Notes: generated by a model not told the origin, from the sequence alone. A stretch of 11,057 nt of DNA from Victivallis vadensis (GCA_020718525.1 DYRX01000123.1:1-11057); one strand, 5' to 3'. Counted from the first letter of the stretch, positions 1-7,337 are shown. A program made the numbers and translations.

Positions 1-51
1 CTAATCTGAATTATTAAAGAGACATAGTATCGTTATTTAGGAAACATGACA

Positions 52-546
52 CTAGCGTGCGCGAAGCAAATGCATGATTTCATTTCTTAATGATTCTGGC
101 GGACTTGCCGGGCTGTATCTGCCTATCACAGCTCCGTTGCGATCCAGAAGAAATTTTGTAAAGTTCCACTTGACTGACTCTGTCCCAAAAATTCCCTTTG
201 CCTGATGTTTCAGGTAGCTGAAAATAGGATGGGCATTCGAGCCGTTGACATCAATCTTGGAAAAGATTGGAAATGTGACATCATAGTCAATCGAGCAGAA
301 ACTTCTAATTTCCTCAGATGTCCCGGGCTCCTGCCCGCCAAATTGATTGCAGGGAAATCCTAATATTTCAAATCCCCCTGGATTGAATTCGATGTACAAT
401 TTTTCCAGTTCCCTATATTGCGGGGTGAAGGAGCAACGACTGGCTGTATTGACAATCAGGAGAACCTTGCCGCGAAATTCGTCCATGGAAATTTCAACTC
501 CGTCTAGACGGACGCCTTTTAAGTCATAGAAAATATTTGCTGTCAC
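52..546 (-). CDS. Glutathione peroxidase family protein (thioredoxin-type peroxidase)
   Basis: Reduces hydrogen peroxide or organic peroxides in the cytoplasm; bacterial members of this family (E. coli BtuE type) usually draw electrons from thioredoxin rather than glutathione. Seen here (164-residue numbering): NTASRCSFTPQY with peroxidatic Cys38, FPCNQFGGQEPG with Gln68, and KWNFTKFL with Trp127-Asn128, which together complete the catalytic tetrad. Cys84, just before the VTFPIF segment, sits where the resolving cysteine of thioredoxin-dependent members lies. Start: I prefer the GTG at 546 because AGGAAAGG lies six bases upstream and the resulting length matches the family. An in-frame ATG at 579 adds 11 polar residues but has no Shine-Dalgarno-like sequence. 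It is the last gene of the minus-strand run, 52-85 bp after the histidine kinase, so it may be co-transcribed. No hairpin terminator is visible in the 51 bases beyond its TAG stop. Confidence 0.93.
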   Translation of the reverse strand: MTANIFYDLKGVRLDGVEISMDEFRGKVLLIVNTASRCSFTPQYRELEKLYIEFNPGGFEILGFPCNQFGGQEPGTSEEIRSFCSIDYDVTFPIFSKIDVNGSNAHPIFSYLKHQAKGIFGTESVKWNFTKFLLDRNGAVIGRYSPASPPESLRNEIMHLLRAR

Positions 547-631
547 TGACTGCCTTTCCTGTGAATGGTCATTTTTCATGAAAAAATCGGAGTTGCTTTT
601 TGAATCTAAATTGTATGGGAGGAACGCGCAG

Positions 632-2170
632 TCATGCCTCGGAGCGATTCTCTTTGAATTTCACAGTGAATACGCTTCCTTTTCCCGGCTCGCTGGAAAG
701 GGTTATTTCTGCGCCAAGCAGTTCCGCAAGTTTTTGCGATAATGTCAGGCCAAGCCCAGCCCCCTCATAATTGGAAGTGAAGCCGGTCTCGAGCTTGCAG
801 AAGCCTTTGAAGATCTTCTTTGCGTCGGCGGAAGATATTCCAATTCCGCTGTCTTGCACGTGAAATGCGACCGCATTGTCTGATGTCCGCTCGGCTGTCA
901 GTGAAACATGTCCTTCATGCGTGAATTTTATCGCGTTGTTGAGTAGGTTGATCGCAATTTGCTTTACAAATCTCTCATCAGAGCAGATTATGATTCCCTC
1001 TGGCAGACTTTTGCGGAGCTCTATGTTTTTTCTTTGCGCAAGAGGCGCCATCATTGAGACAAGAGACGACAAAGTTTCAGAGAGATCAAATGTGCTCATG
1101 CTCGGGCGCAGGGCGCCTGCGTCGGCCTTTGCGATGTCGAGCAGACTGCTGATCAGCTCCAGAAGATGTTCGGCGGCGACGAGGATCCTTCTGGAATGGG
1201 ATGACAATTTTTCATCGTTCGAGGCTCTCTTTTCGATAAGCTCCGCGAATCCTATGATTGAATTCAGTGGAGTTCTAAGCTCGTGGCTCATATTTGCGAG
1301 AAAGCTGTCCTTGTGCCTGTTCGCCTCCGCAAGAAGCTCGGCTTTTTCCTCAATTTCAGACTTTGCCTTCTGGAGCGATTCAGTCTGCCTCTCGAGGCGC
1401 CTTGCCATCATGTTGAAATCATACATCAGCGCGCCAGTTTCGTCTTTTTCTATATTTTTAAATCTGAACTTCAGATTTCCGGAGCTGATTTGAGCTGTGC
1501 CGTCTCGCATCCCCTTCAGTGATTTTTTCAGAAGTACGCTGAAAAGAAATGATGCAGAAACGCTGAGGGCGCAGGAGATCACGAAAAAGACGATCAGCAT
1601 GAGCTGGAGCCTTTTATGGAAAAAGAAACTGGTCGAGCGCCATCTGTCCAGTTGGGCGAGCTCCGATTCAAGAAGGATTTCAAGGTGCTTTTTCAGTTCA
1701 GCTACTGAGTCGGATACAGCTGAAATATCCTCTCTCAGGAGGGTCTCCCTGGCTCCGCCAGAATCGGCATTGTCTTCTGCTGACGCTCTCGCGGCAGAAT
1801 CTGCGAGATTCGCATTTTTCACAATCACGGCAAAAATCTCCGGATTGCTTTTGCTTCCATACTGCTTTTTAGAGAGGGTGTTAAGCTCTCTCCTGAAGAC
1901 ATAGCTTCTGTTTTTGAGCTTTGCTATCTCTCCCTGGGAGACCTCCGGCGATGCAATATTGGCGAGAAGATGAAAATTTGCAGATTCGACTTCTCCAAGC
2001 GCCGAAGAGCAGGCGAGAAGGCTTTTGATGTATCCGCTCTCCTTTTGCGCCATCTTTTCCATTCTGAGAAGCTCTCCGTTGGCCATTAGATAGACGAGCA
2101 GGCAGAATGCGACAGAAAGAGCGATGAAAGAGGAAAAGCTGAGTTTTCTGAAAGTTCTAAGATTGATCAT
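632..2170 (-). CDS. Membrane sensor histidine kinase (HAMP, HisKA, HATPase)
   Basis: Sensor kinase of a two-component system in the inner membrane. Domains of the 512-residue protein in order: membrane helix 1 (about 11-30); a periplasmic, mostly helical, charged region (about 32-185) resembling a four-helix-bundle sensor; membrane helix 2 (about 188-214); HAMP linker (about 215-262); a coiled coil (about 262-286); HisKA with the phospho-acceptor in SHELRTPLNSIIGFAE, His296; and the ATPase domain with N box NLLNNAIKF (Asn412), G1 DSGIGI (440-445), F box near 453-456 and G2 GAGLGLTLS (470-478). All catalytic motifs look intact. There is no receiver or HPt domain and no response regulator anywhere in the window, so the partner lies elsewhere. 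Its ATG overlaps the stop of the upstream secreted-protein gene (ATGA), which suggests translational coupling and that the two proteins act together. The signal sensed is unknown. Confidence 0.95.
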   Translation of the reverse strand: MINLRTFRKLSFSSFIALSVAFCLLVYLMANGELLRMEKMAQKESGYIKSLLACSSALGEVESANFHLLANIASPEVSQGEIAKLKNRSYVFRRELNTLSKKQYGSKSNPEIFAVIVKNANLADSAARASAEDNADSGGARETLLREDISAVSDSVAELKKHLEILLESELAQLDRWRSTSFFFHKRLQLMLIVFFVISCALSVSASFLFSVLLKKSLKGMRDGTAQISSGNLKFRFKNIEKDETGALMYDFNMMARRLERQTESLQKAKSEIEEKAELLAEANRHKDSFLANMSHELRTPLNSIIGFAELIEKRASNDEKLSSHSRRILVAAEHLLELISSLLDIAKADAGALRPSMSTFDLSETLSSLVSMMAPLAQRKNIELRKSLPEGIIICSDERFVKQIAINLLNNAIKFTHEGHVSLTAERTSDNAVAFHVQDSGIGISSADAKKIFKGFCKLETGFTSNYEGAGLGLTLSQKLAELLGAEITLSSEPGKGSVFTVKFKENRSEA

Positions 2171-2976
2171 TGCGATTCTTCAGGCTGACTTTTTTCATCC
2201 GATCCTGGAACTTCTACTATTGATTCGGAAAAATATTCGACCCCTCCACTTTTGAGAAGAAATGCCATACGGATTTTAGAATCTGCGGCAAAAGGTATGT
2301 CGTCAGCATTTCCCGTGTCCAAGCTTCTTGACAGACGTATTGTCCACCTTTGATTTTTCCATTTGGAGGACGATTTTACGTCGCCAGCACTGCCCTGCGC
2401 CGAACGCTGATAGAATCTCGGAATTCCGTCTCCGACAAAATCACCGAAGAATCTGCTGAACCACGGCAGGGCGCCGGAGTCGGGAAATGAATGGGAAAAT
2501 CCCTTTTTCAAAATGGAACCGAGGTCAGGATTAGCCATATTGGGCATGGCAGGGCAAAAAAAGTCGTCTGCATATCCCGACGAGCTGTTGCGCGCTGAGC
2601 GCCAGATCCATAGATCGCCAGCATCTGTCCCCGGCCGCGCGTCGCTTAAAATTATGAACAGCTCCATTTCTTCTTCCTCGCCTGTCACATAAATTTGGTT
2701 TGCCGAGTCCCAATGCCAGAGGCGATGGCTCAGACATGGCTCGCTGGCAGAAAAAGAAATGAACAGTTCAAGCTCTTTTCCATCGTTCGACAGGAAATAC
2801 CCGATATGGACCTTCTTTTCTCCATCCTTCGAAATGAGTTCGATTTTTTCTGACTTGTCTGCGGATTCAGGAAGATCTTCGGCAGGTAAGGCAGATGAGC
2901 TTGCCAAGACTTGCGTGGTGGAAATAGAATTGAAGAGAATGGAGATCAAAATAAAAAGAATGTCTTTGCGCTTCAA
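2167..2976 (-). CDS. Secreted protein with ethylbenzene-dehydrogenase-type haem-binding-like domain
   Basis: A 269-residue exported protein. Residues 1-25 form a signal peptide (MKRK, a hydrophobic stretch, then VLA as a likely cleavage site before SSS). The mature part carries the pattern I associate with the EB_dh / cytochrome c-552 / DMSO-reductase gamma-subunit haem-binding beta-sandwich family: EEEMELFIIL (100-110), DLWIWRSARN (121-130), GYADD (134-138), GDV (198-200), QRWTIRLSRSLDTG (209-222) and DDIPF (225-229). The Cys-His segment found in many such proteins is not visible, so haem binding is unproven. The start is a TTG at 2976 that overlaps the upstream GNAT stop (TTGA); GGGAGG lies eight bases upstream, and no ATG gives a complete signal peptide. 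The stop overlaps the kinase ATG. This position suggests a periplasmic accessory that senses or presents a ligand or redox state to the kinase, which is inference. It has no recognisable gene name. Confidence 0.75.
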   Translation of the reverse strand: MKRKDILFILISILFNSISTTQVLASSSALPAEDLPESADKSEKIELISKDGEKKVHIGYFLSNDGKELELFISFSASEPCLSHRLWHWDSANQIYVTGEEEEMELFIILSDARPGTDAGDLWIWRSARNSSSGYADDFFCPAMPNMANPDLGSILKKGFSHSFPDSGALPWFSRFFGDFVGDGIPRFYQRSAQGSAGDVKSSSKWKNQRWTIRLSRSLDTGNADDIPFAADSKIRMAFLLKSGGVEYFSESIVEVPGSDEKSQPEESQ

Positions 2977-3566
2977 GCCTCCGCCCTCCCATTTTCAGAA
3001 AAAGGTTCATTTATCAAAGCGCGCATGAGCACGGCCAATATCTTTCCAAGCTGCGGACTCTCATCTATGCCCATGAACATTGCCTGGTATGGAGCGGCAG
3101 GCGTGCCAATCTGGGGACCGAACGGAGTGAAACCAAGATGCGCATATAGCTTTGCCTGCCTCAGTGTTCCTGAAATCAGAGCTAGATCGTGGCTCTTTTC
3201 CAAAAAATAAAAATGCGTCATTTTTGCAAGACCGCAGAAAACGTTCCCATTGCGGTATTTGGGCTTCACGGCGAGCAGACGCACTTCGCATGCTGATTTA
3301 TGGGGAGGAAGGAGCTCGTCGAGATTCGCGAGTTTTCCGTCGAGCGAGAATGGTCTTTCCGAACGGACTGCCAGCATCCCGGTCAAGGAACCTCCATCCA
3401 GGCAGATAAAATACGTGTTTTCGGAATGGAACTTGTCTCTGAGACGTTCTTCCCTGTTCTGCGGGTGCTGTGGAATTTCTGAGACAAAAGTCAAGTAGTT
3501 CAGCGACTCTATCTGTTCGAATTCGCCTACTTGATCCGCCGTCTTGAATGTCAGAGAGTTTTTCAA
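2973..3566 (-). CDS. GNAT-family acyltransferase, FeeM-like
   Basis: A putative acyl-CoA or acyl-carrier-dependent N-acyltransferase of the GNAT fold (197 residues with the start chosen). Seen: the first strand LTFKTA, then LNYLTFVSEIPQH (22-34), KFHSENTY (45-52), GMLAVRSERPFSLD (63-76), EVRLLAVKPKYRNGNVF (94-110), where the RNGNVF turn is the likely acyl-CoA phosphate loop, and LYAHLGF (140-146) of the typical GNAT C-terminal part. The LNY...EIPQH and RPFSLD blocks recall a subgroup related to N-acyl amino acid synthase FeeM. The acyl acceptor is unknown. Start: the open frame extends to an ATG at 3734, but that stretch is deep inside the upstream fusion gene and reads as arginine-rich shadow. 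TTG at 3566 begins directly before the first GNAT strand. CTG at 3605, which overlaps the upstream TGA and has AGAGG six bases before it, is an alternative. The stop overlaps the next gene. Confidence 0.8.
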   Translation of the reverse strand: MKNSLTFKTADQVGEFEQIESLNYLTFVSEIPQHPQNREERLRDKFHSENTYFICLDGGSLTGMLAVRSERPFSLDGKLANLDELLPPHKSACEVRLLAVKPKYRNGNVFCGLAKMTHFYFLEKSHDLALISGTLRQAKLYAHLGFTPFGPQIGTPAAPYQAMFMGIDESPQLGKILAVLMRALINEPFSENGRAEA

Positions 3567-3601
3567 ATCTTTTCTGTGCCGGATTCGGTAGTCAGTCGGC
3601 T

Positions 3602-5293
3602 TCAGGCGATTCCTCTTGCCTGTGCGAGCTGGCTGTGCTGTCCTATGTCGAGCCAGTCTCCTTCGACCAAATGAATCCCGAGGCGTTCTCCTCTTGAAAT
3701 GCAGTCTGAAATAATTTCTGTCATGAGTGTGCAACGGTTTTTCCCGATCCGCTCCAAAACGGAAGGCTCTATCGCGTAGATTCCTGCGTTGACCAGATAG
3801 CGCTGTTCAGGCTTTTCGCGAATTTCGCAAATGCGGTCCTGGTCCTTGTCCATCTCCAGAACGCCATATGGGATTCTGACCCTGTAGTCATTGACGCCGA
3901 CGGTGATTTTGTAGGCTCCCTGCTGGTGGTGGTGGAGCATGCGCTCGATGTCAACCTGCGTGACCAGATCGCCATTCATTAGGATGACTGGATTTGCCGG
4001 GAGTTCGGGGAGAAGGGATAGGGCGCCGGCAGTGCCGAGGGGGGATTCCTCTTTCAAATACCGTATTCTGCACCCGTATGCCGATCCGTCCTTGAAGCAG
4101 TCCTCTATCATTTCGCCGAGATAGTTGACAGCGATGAAGATATCCCGGATGTTACTGCTGACCAAGTGATGGATTATATGTTCGAGGATAGGTCTCCCCG
4201 CAACCTTGACCATTGGCTTCGGCAGATTTTCCGTGATCGGCCTGAGGCGTTCGCCCTTTCCGCCAGCCATGATCACTGCGATGTTTGGCAAACTCACGCT
4301 TCCAAGCAGTTCAGAAAGCATGTGCAGTCCGACGACTCTTCCTTCTTCATCGAGCACAGGTAGCTGGCGTATCACCATGGACTTCATCTTATCCAATGCC
4401 GCGGCTCTGCTGACATCGGGTCTCACGAAGCTGAAATTGCGCGTCATGATTTTTTCGACCGGACAATTGAGGTCGTTCCTTTTTATGAGCGCTCGTCTGA
4501 CATCTCCGTCGCTGAGCACGCCAAGGAGGACGCGCCTTTCGTCTGTTACAAGCGCCAGCATGGTGCCGTATTTGCCTATTGTCGAGAGCGCCTCGTAGAT
4601 TGTAGTGGAAGGCGAGACGCAGAGCTCTCCTATGTCGAGACTGCTCCTGTCGTAGGAAATTCTCCTTGCTGGGACTCCGACGACGGTTTCGCCGGATGGA
4701 ATATCGGTGACGACAACAGAGCCGGTCCCGACTGTCACATCGTCGCCTATGCAGATATGGTCTCTGATTCTGGATCCCAGGCCAATGAAGCAGTTGCTTC
4801 CAATTTCAACGCCTCCTCCGGCTATCACACCCGGAGCTACGTGGGTGAAATCCGCGATTTTAACATCATGCTCGAGAATGGCTCCAGTGTTTACAATGCA
4901 GTGCCTTCCTATTCTGGCATCATTTTGGAGAACCGACCTTGCGAGAACGACCGAGCCGTGCGCGACTTGGGCCTTTTCAGAGATCAGAGCGGAAGGATGA
5001 ATAATCGTCGCCCAGCGGCTATCCGGTATGCCTGAATCAGAGACAATCTTTCTTCTGACTTTTATTTTTGAAGTCCCAAGCGCAAGGATGAAGCTGGCAT
5101 CTGTGCCGGCGAGCAGTTCTGGAATTTTCGTGTCACAGCCGAGACAGGGAAGAGCAGTCTCCTTCATTTTTTCGCCTGGGAGCGGATCCAGAAAGCCGAG
5201 CGGGGTCCATTTGTCCGGAAGCATGCGCAGTGTAGAGAGAACGACTCTGGCATGCTCTCCTCCGCCTATTATCACTATCTCTTTGGCGCTCAT
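3602..5293 (-). CDS. Fusion: NeuD/PglD-like acyltransferase + CBS pair + sugar-phosphate nucleotidyltransferase
   Basis: One continuous 563-residue frame with three units. Residues 1-212 are a sialic-acid O-acetyltransferase (NeuD) / PglD-type enzyme: nucleotide-sugar binding loop GGGEHARVV (10-18), then left-handed beta-helix hexapeptide repeats (about 103-200), with NTGAILEHDVKIADFTHVAP (135-154) containing the likely catalytic His142 and the GVPAR end motif. Residues about 222-335 are two CBS motifs (VLLGVLSDGDVRRAL; RQLPVLDEEGRVVGL). Residues about 336-563 are a nucleotidyltransferase: AGGKGERLRPITENLPKPM (343-361), MNGDLV with metal-binding Asp442, EKP (493-495), and GDWLDIG (545-551). 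All three units look complete. CBS-nucleotidyltransferase and NeuD-like proteins occur as separate genes in legionaminic-acid-type and related nucleotide-sugar pathways (for example PtmE of Campylobacter has a CBS-nucleotidyltransferase layout). The fusion likely activates a sugar phosphate and acetylates the product. ATG start; gfo ends 67 bp upstream. Confidence 0.92.
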   Translation of the reverse strand: MSAKEIVIIGGGEHARVVLSTLRMLPDKWTPLGFLDPLPGEKMKETALPCLGCDTKIPELLAGTDASFILALGTSKIKVRRKIVSDSGIPDSRWATIIHPSALISEKAQVAHGSVVLARSVLQNDARIGRHCIVNTGAILEHDVKIADFTHVAPGVIAGGGVEIGSNCFIGLGSRIRDHICIGDDVTVGTGSVVVTDIPSGETVVGVPARRISYDRSSLDIGELCVSPSTTIYEALSTIGKYGTMLALVTDERRVLLGVLSDGDVRRALIKRNDLNCPVEKIMTRNFSFVRPDVSRAAALDKMKSMVIRQLPVLDEEGRVVGLHMLSELLGSVSLPNIAVIMAGGKGERLRPITENLPKPMVKVAGRPILEHIIHHLVSSNIRDIFIAVNYLGEMIEDCFKDGSAYGCRIRYLKEESPLGTAGALSLLPELPANPVILMNGDLVTQVDIERMLHHHQQGAYKITVGVNDYRVRIPYGVLEMDKDQDRICEIREKPEQRYLVNAGIYAIEPSVLERIGKNRCTLMTEIISDCISRGERLGIHLVEGDWLDIGQHSQLAQARGIA

Positions 5294-5360
5294 GGGCGTA
5301 GACTCTTCTGTAAAGATATGCGGGAAAATTGCGGCGGGGATGTCCTGCCATGCATCTTCT

Positions 5361-6527
5361 TCAAAGCGCTGGAAACTTCACCCATTTCTCCGAGCTTTTC
5401 GAGCTTTTCACGACGGTCTCTATGAACGCCATTCCGCGGACGCCGTCGGAGACCTTCGGGAAGTCGTTTTCGATTTCGCTCGGGGATGCACCGTCCATGA
5501 GCTTCGAGATCGTGTCTGCAAAATTCATGTAGTTGTTTGCGAAAGCCTCCAGAAAGGCTTCTGGATGTCCGCATGGGATTCTGGTGCACCTTGCGGCGGC
5601 CGGGCTTTTCTTGGAGACATAGTCATTGCCCCGCTTCCATATCTGTGCAGGCAAGCCGAAAGGCTTCACCAGAAGATGATTTGGCTCCTCCTGATGCCAT
5701 TCGATGCTCATCTTTGAACCGTAAACCCAGATTGCCAGATTGTTTTCTTCGCCAATGGAAATCTGGCTGGCATGGAGAACTCCCTTTGCGCCGTTCTCGA
5801 ATCTGAGGAGACAGTTGCCGTCGTCGTCCAGGGCTCTGCCCTTGATGAAGGTGCTCAAGTCGGCGCAGATTTCGGAGATCTTCAGTCCGGTGATGTATTC
5901 GGCAAGATTTTCAGCGTGCGTTCCAATGTCTCCGATGCATCCTGCGGCTCCGCTCTGCTTAGGATCAGTGCGCCAGGCGGCCTGCTGTTGACCTTCGCGC
6001 TCTATAGGCTTCACGAGCCATCCCTGCGGATACTGCGCCACAATCTTGTAGATTTCGCCAAGATCCCCGCTTCTAGCCAGATCTCTTGCCAGCTTCACCA
6101 TCGGATAGCCAGTGTAATTGTGCATCAGACCAAAGACTTTCCCGCTTTTCTCCACTATTTTCCTGAGTTCAAGCGCCTCGTCAAGAGTCATTGTCATCGG
6201 CTTCTCGCACATGACGTTGAAGCCGGCCTCAAGAAAATCTTTCGCGATGGGGAAATGCCAGTTGTTTGGCGTGGTGACCGAAACGAAGTCAATTTTTTCG
6301 GAGCCCAGCGCGAGCTCGCCATTGATCATATCCTTATAGTTACCGTAAACTCTTGATGGAGAAAGACAAAGCTCGTTTCCTGTCTGCCTGCTTTTCACAG
6401 GATCAATGTCGAAGGCGCCGGCGACAATCTCGATTCTGCCGTCAAGCCTGGCGGCTTTGCGGTGAACTTCTCCAATGAATGCGCCCGGTCCGCCACCTAC
6501 CATCCCCATTCTGAGCTTTCTTTTCAT
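5361..6527 (-). CDS. Gfo/Idh/MocA family oxidoreductase
   Basis: NAD(P)-dependent sugar dehydrogenase or isomerase-type oxidoreductase, 388 residues, cytoplasmic. N-terminal Rossmann fold: MGMVGGGPGAFIGEVHR (7-23) is the dinucleotide-binding turn, followed by VTTPNNWHFPIAKDFLEAG (84-102) and the conserved CEKPMTMTLDEA (107-118) with catalytic Lys109. The C-terminal half contains GDIGTHAENL (199-208), placing Asp200 and His204 at the usual active-site positions, and a strand-rich substrate domain ending with HPEAFLEAFANNY (321-333). The substrate cannot be read from the sequence. It lies 13 bp after the SixA-like gene, whose end supplies GAAAGG upstream of the ATG, and 67 bp before the nucleotidyltransferase fusion. 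Its context suggests oxidation or epimerisation of a sugar or nucleotide sugar destined for a surface glycan. Confidence 0.93.
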   Translation of the reverse strand: MKRKLRMGMVGGGPGAFIGEVHRKAARLDGRIEIVAGAFDIDPVKSRQTGNELCLSPSRVYGNYKDMINGELALGSEKIDFVSVTTPNNWHFPIAKDFLEAGFNVMCEKPMTMTLDEALELRKIVEKSGKVFGLMHNYTGYPMVKLARDLARSGDLGEIYKIVAQYPQGWLVKPIEREGQQQAAWRTDPKQSGAAGCIGDIGTHAENLAEYITGLKISEICADLSTFIKGRALDDDGNCLLRFENGAKGVLHASQISIGEENNLAIWVYGSKMSIEWHQEEPNHLLVKPFGLPAQIWKRGNDYVSKKSPAAARCTRIPCGHPEAFLEAFANNYMNFADTISKLMDGASPSEIENDFPKVSDGVRGMAFIETVVKSSKSSEKWVKFPAL

Positions 6528-6540
6528 GATATTCGGCCTT

Positions 6541-7050
6541 TCATTGAGCTTGATTGATATTCATTGACCTCGGAGAGAAAAAGAAAACAAGATGTCCGTG
6601 TATCCTTCCATCTGAACAGGAGAGATTGACGCCGACAAGCGAGCCGGGCTCCATTGGAATGAAGGCGTTCTGAGGAAAATGCGCGATTTCCATGGTGGTC
6701 TTGCTGATGTCCGGCTCATGGCAGACCGCAATGACGCAGTCTTTTTCGGAACAGTTCGTCCTTGCTTTGACAGATCTTATTATCTCCTCCGGACCAGCGC
6801 CAGGCATGATGTAAGGAGCGACAATGACCTGCGGATTTTCTGGAAGGTGCTCCGACAGGATGTCCGCTGTCTGACGGGTTCTTTTGAAGGGACTGGCAAG
6901 GATTGCGCGCGGCTCCACTCCGAGCGAAGACAAAAAAATGGCAGACGAAACAGCCTCCCTGACACCTTTGTCGGTCAGGGCTCTGTCCGAATCTCTGCCA
7001 CCTATGTCGAGTGCCTGGCATTCGCCAGAGCGCATAAGAACAAGAAACAT
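6541..7050 (-). CDS. SixA-like histidine phosphatase, catalytic His replaced by Ser
   Basis: A 169-residue protein of the phosphoglycerate-mutase-like histidine phosphatase superfamily, closest in plan to phosphohistidine phosphatase SixA. Seen: MFLVLMRSGE (1-10), LTDKG (25-29), ASPFKRTRQTADIL (52-65) with the phosphate-binding Arg57, and VIAVCHEPDIS (106-116) with His111. The family nucleophile is the His of the RHG motif; here it reads Arg7-Ser8-Gly9 (codons CGC TCT GGC), so standard phosphoenzyme chemistry should be impossible. The frame is otherwise intact, so this looks like a pseudo-enzyme rather than a decayed gene. Start: ATG at 7050 with GGAG six bases upstream gives a family-like N-terminus. 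An in-frame ATG at 7176 would add 42 residues with no family counterpart. It is the first gene of the minus-strand run, just before gfo. It might bind a phosphohistidine protein, but nothing here shows the partner. Confidence 0.85.
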   Translation of the reverse strand: MFLVLMRSGECQALDIGGRDSDRALTDKGVREAVSSAIFLSSLGVEPRAILASPFKRTRQTADILSEHLPENPQVIVAPYIMPGAGPEEIIRSVKARTNCSEKDCVIAVCHEPDISKTTMEIAHFPQNAFIPMEPGSLVGVNLSCSDGRIHGHLVFFFSPRSMNINQAQ

Positions 7051-7249
7051 TCCATGCTCCGTCTTGATTTTTATGCAGAGGAGAACGACTTTGGCGCAAA
7101 AAAAACTGCCACTGGAAAAAACTGACAAAGCCCATGGTGCAGTTTCAAAGAGACCAGTGAACGGAAAAACCGACACGCGCCGCCATCGAAGCGTCCATGT
7201 AAACTACACTGCATCTTCTCTATTTCAAGACGCCGCGTAAAAAATGAAT

Positions 7250-7262
7250 ATTGAATTTCAAT
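7250..7262. promoter_or_regulatory. Palindrome and weak promoter in the upstream region of the minus-strand operon
   Basis: The 287 bp between uppP and the SixA-like gene (7051-7337) hold no gene. At 7250-7262 there is a perfect 13-base palindrome ATTGAA-T-TTCAAT (one central base), extended by one more T/A pair on each side, of a size usual for a repressor site. On the minus strand further down, TTGAAA at about 7230, a 16-base gap and TAGTTT give a poor sigma-70-like match that could drive the operon. Both are readings by eye; the promoter is the weaker of the two. Confidence 0.3.
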
Positions 7263-7291
7263 AAAGACTTTTGCATCATGTCATTGGGAGC

Positions 7292-7336
7292 TTAGGAAGT
7301 CTTGCGCAATAGCCCATTAGGAGATCTGAGCTTCCT
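7292..7336 (-). other. Weak inverted repeat just after uppP
   Basis: TAGGAAG near 7291-7297 and CTTCCTA near 7330-7336 are complementary seven-base arms about 32 bases apart, directly downstream of the uppP stop on the minus strand; TTGCGCAA lies between them. There is no following U tract and the loop is long, so this is at best an imperfect terminator or a processing structure. Confidence 0.2.
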
Positions 7337-7337
7337 A

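Noticed and set aside
876..1493. Plus-strand open frame of 205 codons opposite the histidine kinase
   Set aside because: Serine-rich antisense shadow of the kinase HisKA/HAMP region.
3605..3734. Upstream extension of the GNAT protein to an ATG at 3734
   Set aside because: The extra 43 residues are arginine-rich, overlap the conserved C-terminus of the fusion gene in another frame, and have no GNAT counterpart.
5028..5717. Plus-strand open frame of 229 codons
   Set aside because: It lies opposite the 5' end of the nucleotidyltransferase fusion and the 3' end of the Gfo/Idh/MocA gene, both with clear family motifs; its own translation has none.
7292..7336. Rho-independent terminator of uppP
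   Set aside because: The arms are only seven A/G-rich pairs, the loop is about 32 bases, and no U tract follows; kept only as a low-confidence structure.
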